Of a stretch of DNA of 64,000 bases, positions 34,061-49,000 are shown piece after piece. The stretch spans positions 27,051,343-27,115,342 of the forward strand of contig NC_133156.1 in assembly GCF_040802235.1 (NCBI RefSeq), written 5' to 3'. The DNA comes from Manis javanica. Lineage: Eukaryota; Chordata; Mammalia; Pholidota; Manidae. Within the stretch, counting starts at the first letter, position 1, and each line of letters starts with the position of its first letter. The translations under genes were made by a program, and so were the position numbers. Below the pieces are notes generated by a model that was not told the DNA's origin, ran no database searches, and worked only from the letters and a program-made list of their open reading frames with translations.

Positions 34061-37000
34061 AGCTGCCACGGTGAGGAAATGTCTGGTGCCTATGGCAGGT
34101 GCCCTTCTCCTTTGGTCGGGGGCTACTCGCTGTGTGGCCATGGATAATTACTTGACCTCTCTGGGCCTTCGGCTTTCCCACCGTTCAGGGGCAGATGATC
34201 TCTATAGGGTATCCACTTGCAGAGTAGTCCACAGATTGACGGCATCGGCATCACCCAGGACCTGTTAGAAATGGAGACTCTCGGGCCATGCCCAGATCTG
34301 CTAAAATAGAATCTGCCTTTTAACTAGATGCCCAGGTGGTTACAGTACGCTTTAAAGTTTAAAGAGCGCCTCCAGGCCCCGGAGCCGGTGCCTGCGAGCT
34401 GTCCTGGGGGTAGCTGGGAGGGGCCAAAGAAGGAGGAGATCTGCCGCCTCCTGCCGCCCTTCCTTTCCTTCCCGTCCCTCCCCCAAGGGGCCTCAGAGCT
34501 GGGTTAGGGCCCAGGAGACTCTACTCGGGTTTCTTGCAGTGGGACCAGCTGCCCCCTGGGGTCTGACAAGCCCAGGTCAGAGCCTGCAGCCAGAGGGCAG
34601 CCTCCTCAGGGAACAGCCTGAGGTGCAGAAGGGGAGGAAAGGGCCCTCAAGTCCTGAGCCTTCTTCCTACTACCTGTCCTTTAGACAGGTGGGAGTAGGT
34701 GGTTCCATAACGTGGTGATCAGTCCCCTGGAGACCTGAGAGGCCCCAGACTGTGACAAGAGTCAGTCGTTTTCCACTGAACTTGAGTCTCCCCCTCCCCT
34801 CCCCCTCCCCCTCTCCCTCCCCCTCTCCCTCCCCCTCTCCCTCCCCCTCTCCCTCCCCCTCTCCCTCCCCCTCCTCCTGCTTTGCTAGTGCCTGGGCTTC
34901 AGTCCTGTCCCCAACCTGGATGATTCTACTCCCTGCCACGTGCCTCATCCAGGGAGATGAGTTTTGGTCCTAAGTACATTAACCCTTCCACATTCCTTGC
35001 TTCTCCTTTCTTCCCAGTTCAAAACACCTCACCAAGCTCTGACCCAAAAACCCTTACGTCTTCCCTGGCTCGATAGGGAGACTGAGGCTTGCCTGCATCC
35101 CTGGAAGCAGAGGGCTGGCTGACAGGGATGATGGGCAGAATAACCTGAACCTGACTTGAGACTTGTAATGGAGCTGGTGATAGGTGGACACCAGTCCTGG
35201 CTCTGCCACAGACATGCTGCATGAGCCCAAGCAAGCCCTTATGGCTGTCTGGGACTCAGTTTCTCCCTCTGTATGGGGAGCGGGTGGGGTGGGAAGGATG
35301 ATTTCTAAGGGTCTGAGGGTCTGTGTTCTCTGCACCCGTGTCTATCTTTTAGTCTGCAAAGTGGGCCAAGGGTGAAATCCATCTATGCCGTGGCAGGCAG
35401 AGTCCTGTTCCGGGCCTGGCCCTTCTGCAGGCTGAAGGAGACCACAGTGAGCATGGGTTCCCTTGCCCCCTGGCCCTCCAGAGAGCCTCACCAGCTGTCC
35501 CTGTCTGTCTCTGGCACAGCTTGAACTGGCCCCCCATCCCAAGCTGTGAAGGGCACGTAAAATTGGCATAGACTATCCAAGTGGGAAGGGGCCTTGGGTA
35601 CCCCTACAGCTGATGCTCCCAACATACAGATGGGAGTTTAAGGCCTGAAGGAGAGAAGGGTCTCGACTGAGGTCACAGAGCAACTTAGAGCAGAACCCAG
35701 GTAGCCAATCATATAGTCCAGTGTAAGATGTCTGCCCCCACTACCCTGTGCTTCCAGTGGCTTCTTGTTAGTTCCCAAGCCCTCTGGCATTAAAGCCTTC
35801 ACCCTGTTGCCTCAGAGCAGCCTGGCATGTCTCCCCCACTCCAGCAATGCCACACCCCTGCCCCTGTGCAGCAGGATTTATATGCTGGTTCTGTTTAAAG
35901 TTCATGCCCTTTTCCATGCCTCCAGGCTGTGCTCCTGCCCAGTTTCTCATCCAGGTGCCAACCTTGGAAGGCCCTGAGCCCCCAAGCCCATCCCCACCAG
36001 GCTACCAGTCCCCTGGGGAGAGGGAGCTCTAAGGGTGAGCTGGACAACAGGGGGCTCAGAGTACAGAAGGGTCAGGTCACAACTACGCTGACTCGCCCTG
36101 AGTGGCAGTCTACAGAACGTTTTCACATCTGGCCTCCCCACGAAAGCCCTGGGAGCCAGGCTGAGCTGCAGACTCTTTCCGCTTCTGCAGGTGAGGAGTC
36201 TGAGGCTCAGGCAGGAGTGAGGGGTCCAGAGCCACAGAGCCGCTTGGTGGCAAAGTTGTGCACCCAGGCCTGGTTTCCTCGTACACAGCAGATGCTACAT
36301 AAATACTTACGTGTTTATGAGTGAATGAATGAGGGCCAAATAAGAGCCAGGCTAAGGGCTAGCCCAGAGAGTATCTCACCCAGCCTTGAGAGATATAGGA
36401 AGGCTTCTCGGGTTGAGGCAGGGGACACATGCCTTGACTGGGGGTTGAAGGTTTGGCAGGAGTCACCCAGTCAAGGAGAACAGCCTGAGCAGAGGCTGAG
36501 CCAGAGAAAGCTCAGTATCATGAGCTCACTGTGGAGAGTGGAGGTGGCAGGCAACAAAGACTGAAGAATGAGCTTCTAGGGGGCACTGCCCTGGATAGGG
36601 ACAGGGGCTTGACCACAAGAACCTCTCAGAATTCCTCCAGGTTCAAAGATCAGAGGGTTTGCTGAGTTCTGTAGTCTACAGTGCCTGGTGGCCTTAGCTA
36701 CCAGTTGCTCTAGATCCCACTGGAGGCCCAGCCTGGGGCTAAGTTATCGGCACAAATTGAAATCCTGGTGAATGAGTGAGTGGGGATTCCTGGCAGGCTG
36801 AGGGTGGGTGCTCAGTGACCTATCTGCACTGTATGCTCCTTCCTAAACCTGTCTTGGCTGATGTGGCCACATCCCCCAAGAGGTCTTCCAGGGAGGCCAG
36901 ACAGAGAGGGTAAGGACCAAGGTAGGCAACCTTCCAGGGACTTGCCTGTAGGAGTAACATGGGAGTCCAGAGGGGCCACCCATCCCCAGCAAGTCACCAG

Positions 37001-40000
37001 GCCCCTCTGAGCATGATGAGAGGGCCACTTCATGCCTGGTCAACCACCTGGGGGTGCCCCCGGTATGAGGTCTGGAGTCCCCAGTCCCCAGGGCTTTGGA
37101 TCTGAGCACAGCCCTGAACAGGGCATCAGAGAGTCTGGCTCAGCACTGCTTCCAAAGCTGGGCCTCAGGCAACAGGTTCTCAGTGGTCAGTCCTTCAGAA
37201 GCCCTTTGTGAGCTCTTCCAGGTGGCAGGCCAGGTGAAGGAGCAGGAGAGATGCAGAGGTGAATGATGTGGAAGAGCCTGACATGAGCATAAGTAATTCT
37301 GAAACAAAACCATAGACACCAAGGGCATGGGCTTAAGAACTGGGTTCACAAGTCATTTATTAACTTGGCATACAAGGCTGTTGCCTGGGTGCTTCTTCAA
37401 TCCTGGCTCCGGTGCGGATCCAGTAAGTGACATGGTAGGGACATGGACTCTCTGGGCCTCAGTTTCCTCATCTGTAAGACAGACATGATGTTAGCTCCTG
37501 GGTCATAGGGGTTGTTCTAAAGGTCAGAGAAATAATGCAGGTATAGAGCCCCTGACACACTGGTAAGTGGTATGTCCTTGATGAGGTGATGTCATTAAGG
37601 GATACAGAGTTATACTTTAAGGACATCACTGCCTGGATCATACCCAAGGAAAGCAAACAAGGATACATGACACAGGGACAGTAATGTCCTTGGAATGCTA
37701 TTGGGGTTGGGGCTATGCAGCCTGGAGCCTGGCTGCTGCCCTCGAACCTCTAAAGTGCCATCAAGGGCTATGGGAGCAGCTTTATCCTCTGATGTTGCAG
37801 AAGGCAGCATTGTGCCCAGTAAGGCAGTGAGGGGAAGCTAAAGGGAGCCAGATTCTACTTCCCAGGAGGAAGAATAGTGAGCACCCCTTCTCTGCAGAAG
37901 TCCAAGAAGAGTTCAGGTAATACTTCAGCAAGAGAAGAGGGGATGCCAACACAGGAGCACCTACATATGTGAAACAAATACTAACTGAATTAAAAGCGGA
38001 AATAGAATACAATGCATTCATTCGAGGAGACTTCAACATTCCACTCACTCTGAAAGACAGATCAACCAGACAGAAAAAAAGTAAGAACACAGAGGCACTG
38101 AACAACGCATTAGAACAGATGGACCTAATACACATCTACAGAACTCTACACCCAAAAGCAGCAGAATACACATTCTTCTCAAGTGCACATGGAACATTTT
38201 CAAGAATAGATCATACACTAGGCCACAAAAAGAGCCTCAGTAAATTAAAAAAGATTGAACTTGTACCAACCAGTTTCTCAGAGCACAAAAGTATGAAACT
38301 AGAAATAAGTTATGCAAAGCAAATGAAAAATCCCACAAACACATGGAGCCTTCACAACATGCTCCTAAATAACCAATGGATCAATGACCAAATAAAAACA
38401 GAGATCAAGCAATATATGGAGACAAATGGCAATAATAATTCAACACTGCAAAATCTGTGGGATGCAGCAAAGGCCGTGCTAAGAGGTAAATACATTGCTA
38501 TACAGGTCTAGCTCAGGAAAGAAGAACAACACCATATGAGCAGTCTAAACTCACAATTGATGAAACTAGAAACAGAAGAACAAAAGAGGCCCAAAGTCAG
38601 TAGAAGGAGAGACATAATAAAGATTAGAGCATAAATAAATAAAATCAAGAAGAATAAAACAATAGAAAGAATCAATGAAAGCAAGAGCTGGTTCTTCAAG
38701 AAAATAAAATAGATAAACCCCTAGCCAGACTTATGAAGAAAAAAAGAGTCTACACACATAAACAGAATCAGAAATGAGAAAGGAAAAATCACTATGGACA
38801 CCACAGAAATACAAAGAATGATTAGAGAATACTATGAAAAATTACATGCTAACAAACTGGATAACCTAGAAGAAATGGACAACTTTCTAGAAAAACACAA
38901 CCTTCCAAGGCTGACCCAGAAAGAAACAGAAAATCTCAACAGACCAATTACCAGCAATGAAATTGAACTGGTAATCAAAGACCTACCTAAGAACAAAGCC
39001 CCTGGACCAGATGGCTTCACCGCTGAATTTTATCAAACATTAGTGAAGACCTAATACCCATCCTCCTTAAAGTTTTCCGAAGAGTAGAAGAGGGAATACT
39101 TCCAAGCTCATTCTATGAGGCCAACATCACTCTAATACCAAAACCAGGCAAAGACACCACAAAAAAAGAAAATTACAAACCAATATCCCTGATGAACATA
39201 GATGCAAAAATACTCAACAACATATTAGCAAACCAAATTCAAAAATATATCAAAAAGATCATCCATCATGATCCAGTGGGATTCATACCAGGAATGCAAG
39301 GATGGTACAACATTCGAAAATCCATCGACATCATCCACCACATCAACAAAAGCAAGGACAAAAACCACATGATCATCTCCATAGATGCTGCAAAAGCATT
39401 CGACAAAATTTAACACCCATTCATGATAAAAACTCTCAACAAAATGGGTATAGAGGGCAAGCACCTCAACACAATAAAGGCCATATATGAAAAACCCACA
39501 GCCAACATTATACTTACCAGTGAGAAGCTGAAAGCTTTTCCTTTACAATTGGGAACAAGACAAAGATGCCCACTCTCCCCACTTCTATTCAACATAGTAC
39601 TGGAAGTCCTAGCCACAGCAATCAGACAACACAAAGAAATAAAAGGCATCCAGATTGGCAAGGAAGAAGTTAAACTGTCCCTGTTTGCAGTTGACATGAT
39701 ATTGTACATAAAAAATCCTAAAGAATCTACTCCAAAACTACTGAATTCAGCAAAGTTGCAGGATACAAAATTAATACACAGGAATCTGTGGCATTCCTAT
39801 ACACTAACAATGAACTAGCAGAGTGAGAAATCAGGAAAACAATTCCATTCACAGTTGCATCAAAAAGAATCAAATACCTAGGAATAAACCTAATCAAGGA
39901 AGTGAAAGACCTATCCTCTGAAAACTACAAGAGACTCATGAGAGAAATTATAGAAGATACCAATAAATGGAAACACATCCTGTGCTCATGGACAGGAAGA

Positions 40001-43000
40001 ATTAATATTGTCAAAATGGCCATCCTGCCTAAAGCAATCTACAGATTCAATGCAATTTCTATCAGAATACCAACAGCATTCTTCAACGAACTAGAGAAAA
40101 TCATTCTAAAATTCATATGGAACCACAAAAGACCCCAAATAGCCAAAGCAGGCCTGAGAAGGTAGAATAAAGCTGGGGGGATTATGCTCCCCAACTTCAA
40201 GCTCTACTACAAAGCTACAGTAATCAAGACAATTTAATACTGGCACAAGAACAGACCTATAGACCAATGAAACAACTAGAGAGCCCTGATATAAACCCAA
40301 CCATGTATGGCCAATTAATATATGATAAAGGAGCCACGGACATGCAATGGGGAAATGACAGCCTCTTCAACAGCTGGTGTTGGCAAAACTGGACAGCTAC
40401 ATGTAAGAGAATGAAACTGGATTATTGTTTAACCCCATATACAAAAGTAAACTCAAAATGGATCAAAGACCTGAATGTAAGTCATGAAACCATAGAACTC
40501 TTAGAAGACAACATAGGCAAAAATCTCCTGAATATAAGCATGAGCAACTTCTTCCTGAATGCATCTCCTCGACCAAGGGAAACAAAGGCAAAAATGAACA
40601 CATGGAACTACATCATACTAAAAAGTTTCTGTACAGCAAAGGGCACCATCATCAGAACAAAAAGGCATCCTACAGTATGGGAGAATATATTTGTAAATGA
40701 CATATCCCACAAGGGGTTAACATCTAAAATATATAAAGAACTCACATGACTCAACACCCAAAAAGCAAATAACCCGATTAAAAAACAGGCAGAGGATATG
40801 AAGAGACAGTTCTCCAAAGAAGAAATTCAAATGCCAACAGACACATGAAAAGATGGTCCACATCACTAATCATCATGGAAATGCAAATCAAAACCACAAA
40901 GAGATATCACCTCACTCCAGTTAGGATGGCTAGCATCAAAAAGACTAAGAACAACAAATGCGGGTGAGGATGTGGAGAAAGGGGAACCCTCCTACACTGC
41001 TGATGGGAATGTAAGCTAGTTCAATCATTGTAGAAAGCAATATGTAGAAAGTTCTGTTGATGGTGTCCTTTGCTGTACAGAAACTTTTTAGTTTGATGTA
41101 GTCCCATGTGTTCATTTTTGCATTTGTTTTTGAGGTTCCTCAAAAAACTAAAAATAGAAATACCATTTGACTTGGGAATCCTACTCCTTGGAATTTACCC
41201 AAAGAATGCAACTTCTCAGATTCAAAAAGACATATGCACCCCTATGTTTATCGCAGCACTTTTTACAGTAGCCAAGAAATGGAAGCAACCTAAGTGTCCA
41301 TCAGTAGATGAATGGATAAAGACGAATGGTACATATACACAATGGAATACTATTCAGCCATAAGAAGAAAACAAATCCTACCATTTGCAACAACATGTAT
41401 GGTGCTGGAGGTTATTATGCTCATTGAAATAAGCTAGGTGCAGAAAGACAAGTGCCAAATGATTTCCCTCATTTCTGGAGTATAACCACAAAGCAAAACT
41501 GAAGGAACAAAATAGCAGCAGACTCAGAGACTCTGAGAAGTCACTAGTGGTTACCAGAGGAGAGGGGTGTGGGTGAGCTGGTGGAGAGTGAGGGAGGGAG
41601 AAGGGGATGGAGGGGTATTATGCTTAGTATACATGTGGAGGGGGATCACGGGGAAAACACTGTAGCACAGAGAAGGTAAATAGTGATCTGTGACACCTTG
41701 CTGCACTGATGGACAGTGACTGCATTGGGGTATGGGTGGAGACTTGATAATATGGGTAACTGTAGTAGCCACATTGTTTTTCATGTGAAACCTTCATAAG
41801 AGTGTATATCAATAATACCTTAATAAAAAATTTTAAAAAAAGAGAAGAGGGGATACAAGTCTAGGATTAGCAAATATTTAGGATTCCACTTGAATTTAGT
41901 CTGAGTATTATAGTGTTTGAGGCAGAATTTCAAAATGTGGAGAAGTATAAAGAAATTTTAAAGTTGCTTTTAATCCCACCATTGAGAGGGAGCCTCTGTG
42001 TATACATCAGTATCATTCCTTCTATTTTTCCTATATACATAATATACATGAGTGTGACTATTTGTATACAATCGGTAATGTGTTTTAAATGGTTTTATAG
42101 TAGTTACTTAATATTTTGCTGGGGGCATTCTCCCATATCAAATAGTTCATGGAAATATGATTTTTAATGGCCATGAATATTCTGTGGCTGTTCTGTGGCT
42201 TATTTAGCCAGTTTGGGCACTTGGTTGGTACATATCCCACTCCTACCCTCATTATTCGTGAGCATCCTAGTGTTTTCATCCTAACCCAGGGAGAATATGG
42301 CTTTGAGCTCAGATGGGAGTGGAGGGGATGAGCAGAGGGATCCTGGGAGAGACGCCCTCTGGGCCAGGTTTTGAAGGTGGGTGGGAGCTAGACGATTGTA
42401 TTGGGATGAAAGGCGTATATGAGAGTCAGGGTCCCTGATACTTGCTTAGCAGGATCAGAGCAAAACTTTCCTTTTAGCTCAGTTTGCCACTTTGTCGTGG
42501 ATGGGGCAGTCAGGGAGTGTTCAGGGAAGCTGCCGTTCCCAGGCATGCAGCCCTCTGCCCCAGGCATCATAGGGACCCTGGCATGTATGCAGCCTCTGAG
42601 CCAATGGATGCTACCCAACCCAGAAAATAATATCCCCCCGAAAGTGTCCCAGCTAACCAACACAGGATCCTGTACCCTATGCACTGTGAAAACTTAATGA
42701 GATTGAATGCCACATTTCTTTGTTATAAAGGGACACCTGTGCCCTGTGATCTAAAACCCACTAGAAAAAATTCCTAGTAATCCTTTCCTTTGAGACACAA
42801 CTTTCGGTAACACATTTTCTGCACATGTACGTGCTCTTGATTCTGTTCTTTTTCCTGTGTAGTTGGACTCCCAGGCGACTAGCCTAGGTCCCCCGAGAGC
42901 CCGATGTGCCCCCAGCCACCTAAGGACTTTCCTCTTCGCCTGAGTTGTGTGTTAAGTTTGGGGCTCGTGCTTCATGTCAGCCCTTGGGTTTTCTGTTGTT

Positions 43001-46000
43001 GGAAAGAGGGGAGGAAAGATAAAATGTCAACTTGGTTGTCCAGAGCAGGCTGCTGTATAAGTCACAATGGTGACGCCCCTGATAGGAGGTCATCTAGTAA
43101 ACAGAAGTCTGAGGTCTGCCTGCAGAAGGATCACTGAAGAGTCTCAGTATAACATTCAGCAACATTTGTGTTCAAAAAATAAACTTGGAAAAAATAGAGG
43201 ACCCACTCTGCCCCCTCCACCCATAAAAGGAAGAGTCTGATGGTTAGTCTGAGCTCGGGCTCTGGCATCTCAGGGCTCACTGGGCTCCCACCCTCAAGGC
43301 CTGCTCTCTGTCCCCTCGGTGCCCACCACCCTCAAATGGCCAGATGGGGAGCGGGACCAGCAGGTGGGGGTGGGGAGCGCCTGTGGCCCTATCCTGGGGG
43401 CAGAGAAGGCCTGAGAGGAAACCCATCTGCCTTCAGCACAGAGAGATCTGTCTGTCCACTGCCTGAAGACAAGCCATGCTGCTTCTCCCGCCAGGTGAAT
43501 TTTAATCCTAAAAATCATTTATCCCATGTCACTTTATTTTCAAATGTGAATCTTCCAGAACATATAGGCCAAACACCTTAGAATACACACAACACCCATC
43601 CCACGTCCATACTTCTCCACCGACAAGTAATGTACAAACTGACCTACTTCCGGTTTCCTTCTCCAGGGGTGGAATGCTTTATTCACTGAGTATAGGAGGA
43701 ACTTGTAGGCCCCCTGCCATTTCTCCACAGCCTCATGCAACACTACCCCTGCCCTCTCCTGAAGGAATCGTCCTGACATCAGAAAAGTTATCTGTACTGG
43801 GTTGAGTAGTGTCTGACCAAACTCATGTGCCCCAGAACCTATGAGTGGGACCTTATTTGAAATAGGGTCTTTGCAGATATAACCCAGTTAAGATGAGGTC
43901 ATACTGGGGGAGGATGTGCCCTAATTCATAATGGTGTCCCTTATGAGAAGAGGGTAATTCGGACACAGATACAGAGGGAGAAGGCCATGCAGTGACAGAG
44001 GCAGAGGCTGGAGTGATGCATCTACAAGCCAGAGAGCACCAGAGACTGTAGAAACCACCAGAAGCTGGGAGAAAGGGAAGCAACATGCTGTCCCTCACAT
44101 CTCCCAGAAGGAACCAGCCCTCCTAACACCTTGATTTGGGGCTTTTAGCCTCCAGACTTTGAAAGAATAAACTGCTGTTGGCTTAAGTCTCCAGCTTTGT
44201 AATAATTTGTTACAGCAGCCTTGGGAAACGCGTATCTTAAGGTTAATTATTCCCCACCCACCCTCTCACCCTCCACCCGGCTTTGCCACCAGGCAAAATA
44301 AGCAGCAGGAACCAGTGCCTCCCCATCAGCACCATGGCCTGCCCAAAGGGTAGGGGATGCTGCGAACAGGGAGGTGCTGGGACAGGGCCCGGATGCTTTC
44401 AGACACCAGCATCTGCCAAAGAAGGAGCACTGGACTGGGAGCCACGAGTGGGGCCCGCTCCTGCCTGTCGCGCTGGCTTGCCGTGTGATCTCAAAAGGTG
44501 ATTCTCTTCTGGAGCCTTGATTTTTCCTTCTGTAGAGATGACTGTCTTGGCTGCTTTTTAGATTCCTAGAGAGGTATTCTTGTTGTTAATTTCTTTATAT
44601 ACAAGTAAAACTAGAATACATTATTGTTTAAACAATTCTGAGAAGTCAGGTAAAGTCAAAACTCCCCCTCCTTGGCCACAACGACGTTGGTCCTTTCTAG
44701 GGACATAACTGCCATCAGTTTGTGCTTTTCTAGGGACTTTTTCCTCTGCACTTATATGCACTTGTATGCCAATAGAAATAGTTGATTTTACATACTGATA
44801 TTCTGCCAAATGCCTTTCCTTCTTTGTCCGTGAAGACCTACTTCGTTTTTTAAACACATGAGAGACGTCACCTAGTATTATATACCTTAGAGAACTGAGC
44901 CACTGCTCTGCTGTGGACACGAGCCGAATTCCCAGTGCTTCCCTGTTCCTGGGCTCTGTCCTGAGTGCCCTGTGGGCGCCTGCCGTCCTCACTAGTGGGC
45001 GCTCCTCTCTGCTGCCAGTGCCCTTGCTGGCTGGTGGAGCCCGCTGCTGGTAACTCGGGACGGGGCTGTTGAGCTTTGTCTCACCCTCCCCTTACGGCCT
45101 CACCACAGGGGCTACTCAAGAGTGGAGGGTAGTGTGAAAGGCTCTGACACACCAGGTCCTCCTGGGCAAGGGCCCCTCCCTTCTTGGCTGCCAGAGAAGC
45201 CCTCCTCATGCGGGGCTGACAGCTGAGCTGGCAGACCGTCCGCCCTGCTCGGCCTGGAGCCAAGGAGCGCAGCTGGGTCGACAGAGGATGAGGTGTCCAG
45301 ATGGCCTCACTCTGCCCCTCTCCTGTCCACAGCAACAAGACCGGAAGTACTCCCATGCATCCCATCGCCCAACTCCATGCCGTAGAGAGGAGGAGGCAGA
45401 AGCCCAGAGAAGGGAGGGTGCTCTTCCAGGTCACACACACACACACACACACACAAGGGGCGAACCAGGGCCTTGACTCGGGACTCCCACTGGGGAGTTT
45501 GCATTGTGCTGGGGAGAAAGACGGATATCTGGCAGTATATTTGTACCTCAGCCTGCCTCTTCCCCACCATGGCCACTAACAACACTTTCTGTCATGAACC
45601 TTCAGGGTCCTTCTGCCTGCCAGGCTGACCCAATGCCAGAAATGGTGCCAAGTGTTTCTGCCAGCTCCAGGCCCTCTGGAGTGATCAACACAGGCAGACA
45701 CCCTGGGGAACTGACTGACAGGGAAAGGTGGGCTCTAGGGAGGATGAAAAGGAACAGGGTGTACTGCAAAGCTTTTCTCTAGGCCTCAGCTCCCCGTATA
45801 TGAACAAGGAGTTGGGCCTTGTACTCGAGGCCTTCCTGACGGCTGTGGTCTGGCTCAGCAGGTGCTAATGACGGAAGTGGTTCTGTCCTCCTGAGAATTT
45901 GTTTATCAGTCGGTTAGATAGGAGCATCTGGACCACATCACCCCTGACTTGGGGGCTCTGGGGACATTGCAGATGTTCAGAGAGTAGGTGGCACCCAGGC

Positions 46001-49000
46001 ACAACTGGGTGGTGCAGGCTGGTGCTCTGCCTTTAAGCTGGTTATACTGGTCTCTCCCCTGGGCAGGCAGTGGGCAGGGTTGACACCATATGGCGTAATA
46101 CAAATGAAGAAGACTGAATCTTTAGCATCCCTGACAGTGTGAAAATAAAATCAAATTCAGGCATTACTTTGGCAAAATATCTCTGCTCATCTTAGAGATG
46201 GAGAAGCTGAGGTCTGTGCTTATGGTATTCTTCCATCTGAGCCTCTGTTTAATTTGGATGTAATGCTAACATTTCTCAACAGCTGTGGACATTTAGGCCC
46301 TGCCTTTCCTCCCCCCAGATCCCTGGAGCGGGGCCCCTTGGGCCTCCTCCCCCACCTCCTTCCTGCCTCTCCCCCAGCCAATGGGCTCTGCCTGTGGTTG
46401 TTCAGAACCTGACACTAGTGGTGCTGGGCCCCCACCCACGCTGAGTGCAGACACCGGAAACCGCAGAGGGGTGTGACCCGAGTCCCTTGGGGCTCAGAAT
46501 CACCGTCCCCTAAATGTTCAGCTATGTGGCTGAATCTCGTATATGCATGCAAGAAATGGAAGTGACCCCAGGCCCCACCTTGAATCTGGATTCTCACTGG
46601 GGCTCAGCTTCCCTGCTTTGTGGCCTCTGACAAGTACTGTCCAGCCCACCTCTGGGCATCAGCTTTTCCAACTGGAAATAGGAGGAGGGGATTGAAACAA
46701 ACTGTCTCCTGGGACCTTTCCAACCCTATTCTGGGTGGTAAGCCTTTCGCAGTCAAGATGGGTGTGGTAGACCTCTGTAGCTAGGGAAGCCAGGTTTATG
46801 GGGGCAGGGCAGAAGCTACGTGAGGGGCCTTTGGTTACTAAATCCTCCAAGCTAAGCAGGAATTAGTGCCATTATCATACCACTCGGTGAGAAATGCACA
46901 AAGCCCAAAGGCCAATGAAAAGGATGGAGGGATGGCCTCTGAAGCAAGGTTAGACCAAGGGACTTCCAGAAGGGCTAAGCCACCCCCGGGGGCTATGCTG
47001 GGATTCCAGTGTCTGCAGTAGCTGGCAGCTCTCTCCAAGGTGCTTCAGCCTTTCCTGCTCTTGCTTGGTGGGGACCAGAATTTAAGGGAAGTTGAGGAGT
47101 CTACCCAAAGGCTTTAGTATGAGACTGTGGAAATTCACCCCAGAGTACTACAACCTGAATAATACTCAACAGAGCCCCCTGACACTCAGGTAATGCCGGT
47201 GGGTTTTCCATGCCACGTGTGCTAGCTAAACACTTCATACTTACCAGAGAGCTTTACTTGCTGAGCATCAAAGACACTTTGTAGAATTGTTGACTCTTGG
47301 CCTTGAAGGTCCTCTGAGGTCATTCAGTTTAACCTGCAAAATTAAGTTTGCCTCTTCTTGCATACTGCCAGTGATGGAGAACTCATTACCATTACCACAC
47401 CCTCCAATAAGGCAGTTTTGAAATTCTTCATGTTGAACTGAAACTTCTTCTTGAAATTTCTAGCCCTTGGCCACAATCCTGCCCTCCAAGACTGGGCTAC
47501 ATACTAACATCTCATGGCAGCCCTGCAGAGACTTGAAGACAGGGCCTGATTTTCCTGCCTGCCTTGAGGCTGGTCAACTGTGTTGATCTGTGAACAGTCC
47601 TGCCTATAATTCGGTTTTGAGTCTCCTTTCACATCCTGTCAGCTCCTTTGGGCACATTCCACCCTGTCAGTTCACCCTCTGAAGTGGGAGCATAGTCTCA
47701 GCTCCTAGTCTGAGTTTGTCTGGCTTCCCCACAACTCCAGACGGTGCGCTCCCACTCTGCCCTGACTCTGTGTCTGCGTTTGGCAGCCATGACCTACTGC
47801 AGACCAGGCTTGCTTCAGGCTGCACCCAACACAGGGTTCTGGTCTGCTTGACAACACGGAGCTAGGCCCCAGAACAGTGCATGTTTCCAAGGTATAGGGA
47901 CCGTGTTTCCAGCCTTCTTAGTTGAGGGGCTGCCCTGGAGTTCAGAGGACTGAGGAGAACATCTGTGCCAACCCTGGCCCCACCCAGACAGAGAAACTGA
48001 GGTCCAAAGAGGGGAAGGGACTTCCCTAAAGTCACACAGCACTGCTGGGACCCAGGTCTCCTGGCCTCTCCCTGAGCCCTGGGTTATCCCTCCATCCAGT
48101 GCTGCCAATCTCTCTCTGTAGTTTTCTTCTCCCAAGTTTCCTTTGACTCAGGAAGCTGCCATCTCTCTTCCAGACCACATCCTGGAAGCACTGCCCCAGG
48201 TCTAGGACCCACTACCTGCTTTTGGAAGGGGGAATTCTTGTGTCCCCTTCCCAGGCCCTGACCTCTCCCACTGCAGGGGGCACTGTGCTCCATGACCTCT
48301 GAGAAGCGGCCAGGGCCCCAACCTGGCATTTTTCCCTGGAGTATTGCTTATCATTCCTACTCAGCTCCAGGCTGTGTGTCCTCTGGCTTCTGTGAGCATT
48401 GGTATCACCTGCAGATCGGTAGGTCGGAGCTTCCCAGTACCCACGCTGCATTTGGATTCCATAGGTCTAGAACTGAGCTTGGGAGCTGTGTTTGCAAGCA
48501 GTCCAGGTGGTTCTAATGCAGGATATCTGTAGATCACATTCCTAGAAATGCTGTTCTGGGCATTTCTGCCCAGGTACTGGGGGCAAATTCAAAATATCTC
48601 TGCCCTCAAAGGGCCCCTTGGACTAGCAAGAGAAACACAGGTAACCAGTAGGTATTCACCTGGGTGTCTGAACAGACCCTTGAGCGTGGAGCTGACACAA
48701 CTAACTCAGCCCTAGGGAGACACTGAGGAGACACGGTACGTGTGAGCTGGGTCTGGAAGCCTGAGAAATTGTGGCGTGTATGTCATGTTACGATGGTTTT
48801 GAACACATGGATGCACATGTTGGGGCCAGGAATATAGGAGGTTGTTTTGGTTTGGTTTTGGCCTAGCAAATTTGCCAACATTTTTTAACAAGTGATACTA
48901 TTCCATGTTGACAAGGTTAAAGTGAAACTGGCCTTCTTATGTGCTACATTAGCAGGTGAGCCAAATAAAACCTTCCTGGAGGATAGAGCCAGTGATTTTA

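Noticed and set aside
33470-34141. Several 128-176 codon frames on both strands across the CCDC69 CpG island
   Set aside because: Stop codons are rare in CpG-rich DNA; only the 48-nt exon 1 frame has family support and a donor that joins correctly.
37969-40749. Series of open frames encoding reverse transcriptase and endonuclease pieces
   Set aside because: Not a host gene: fragments of one dead L1 ORF2, already covered by the mobile element entry.
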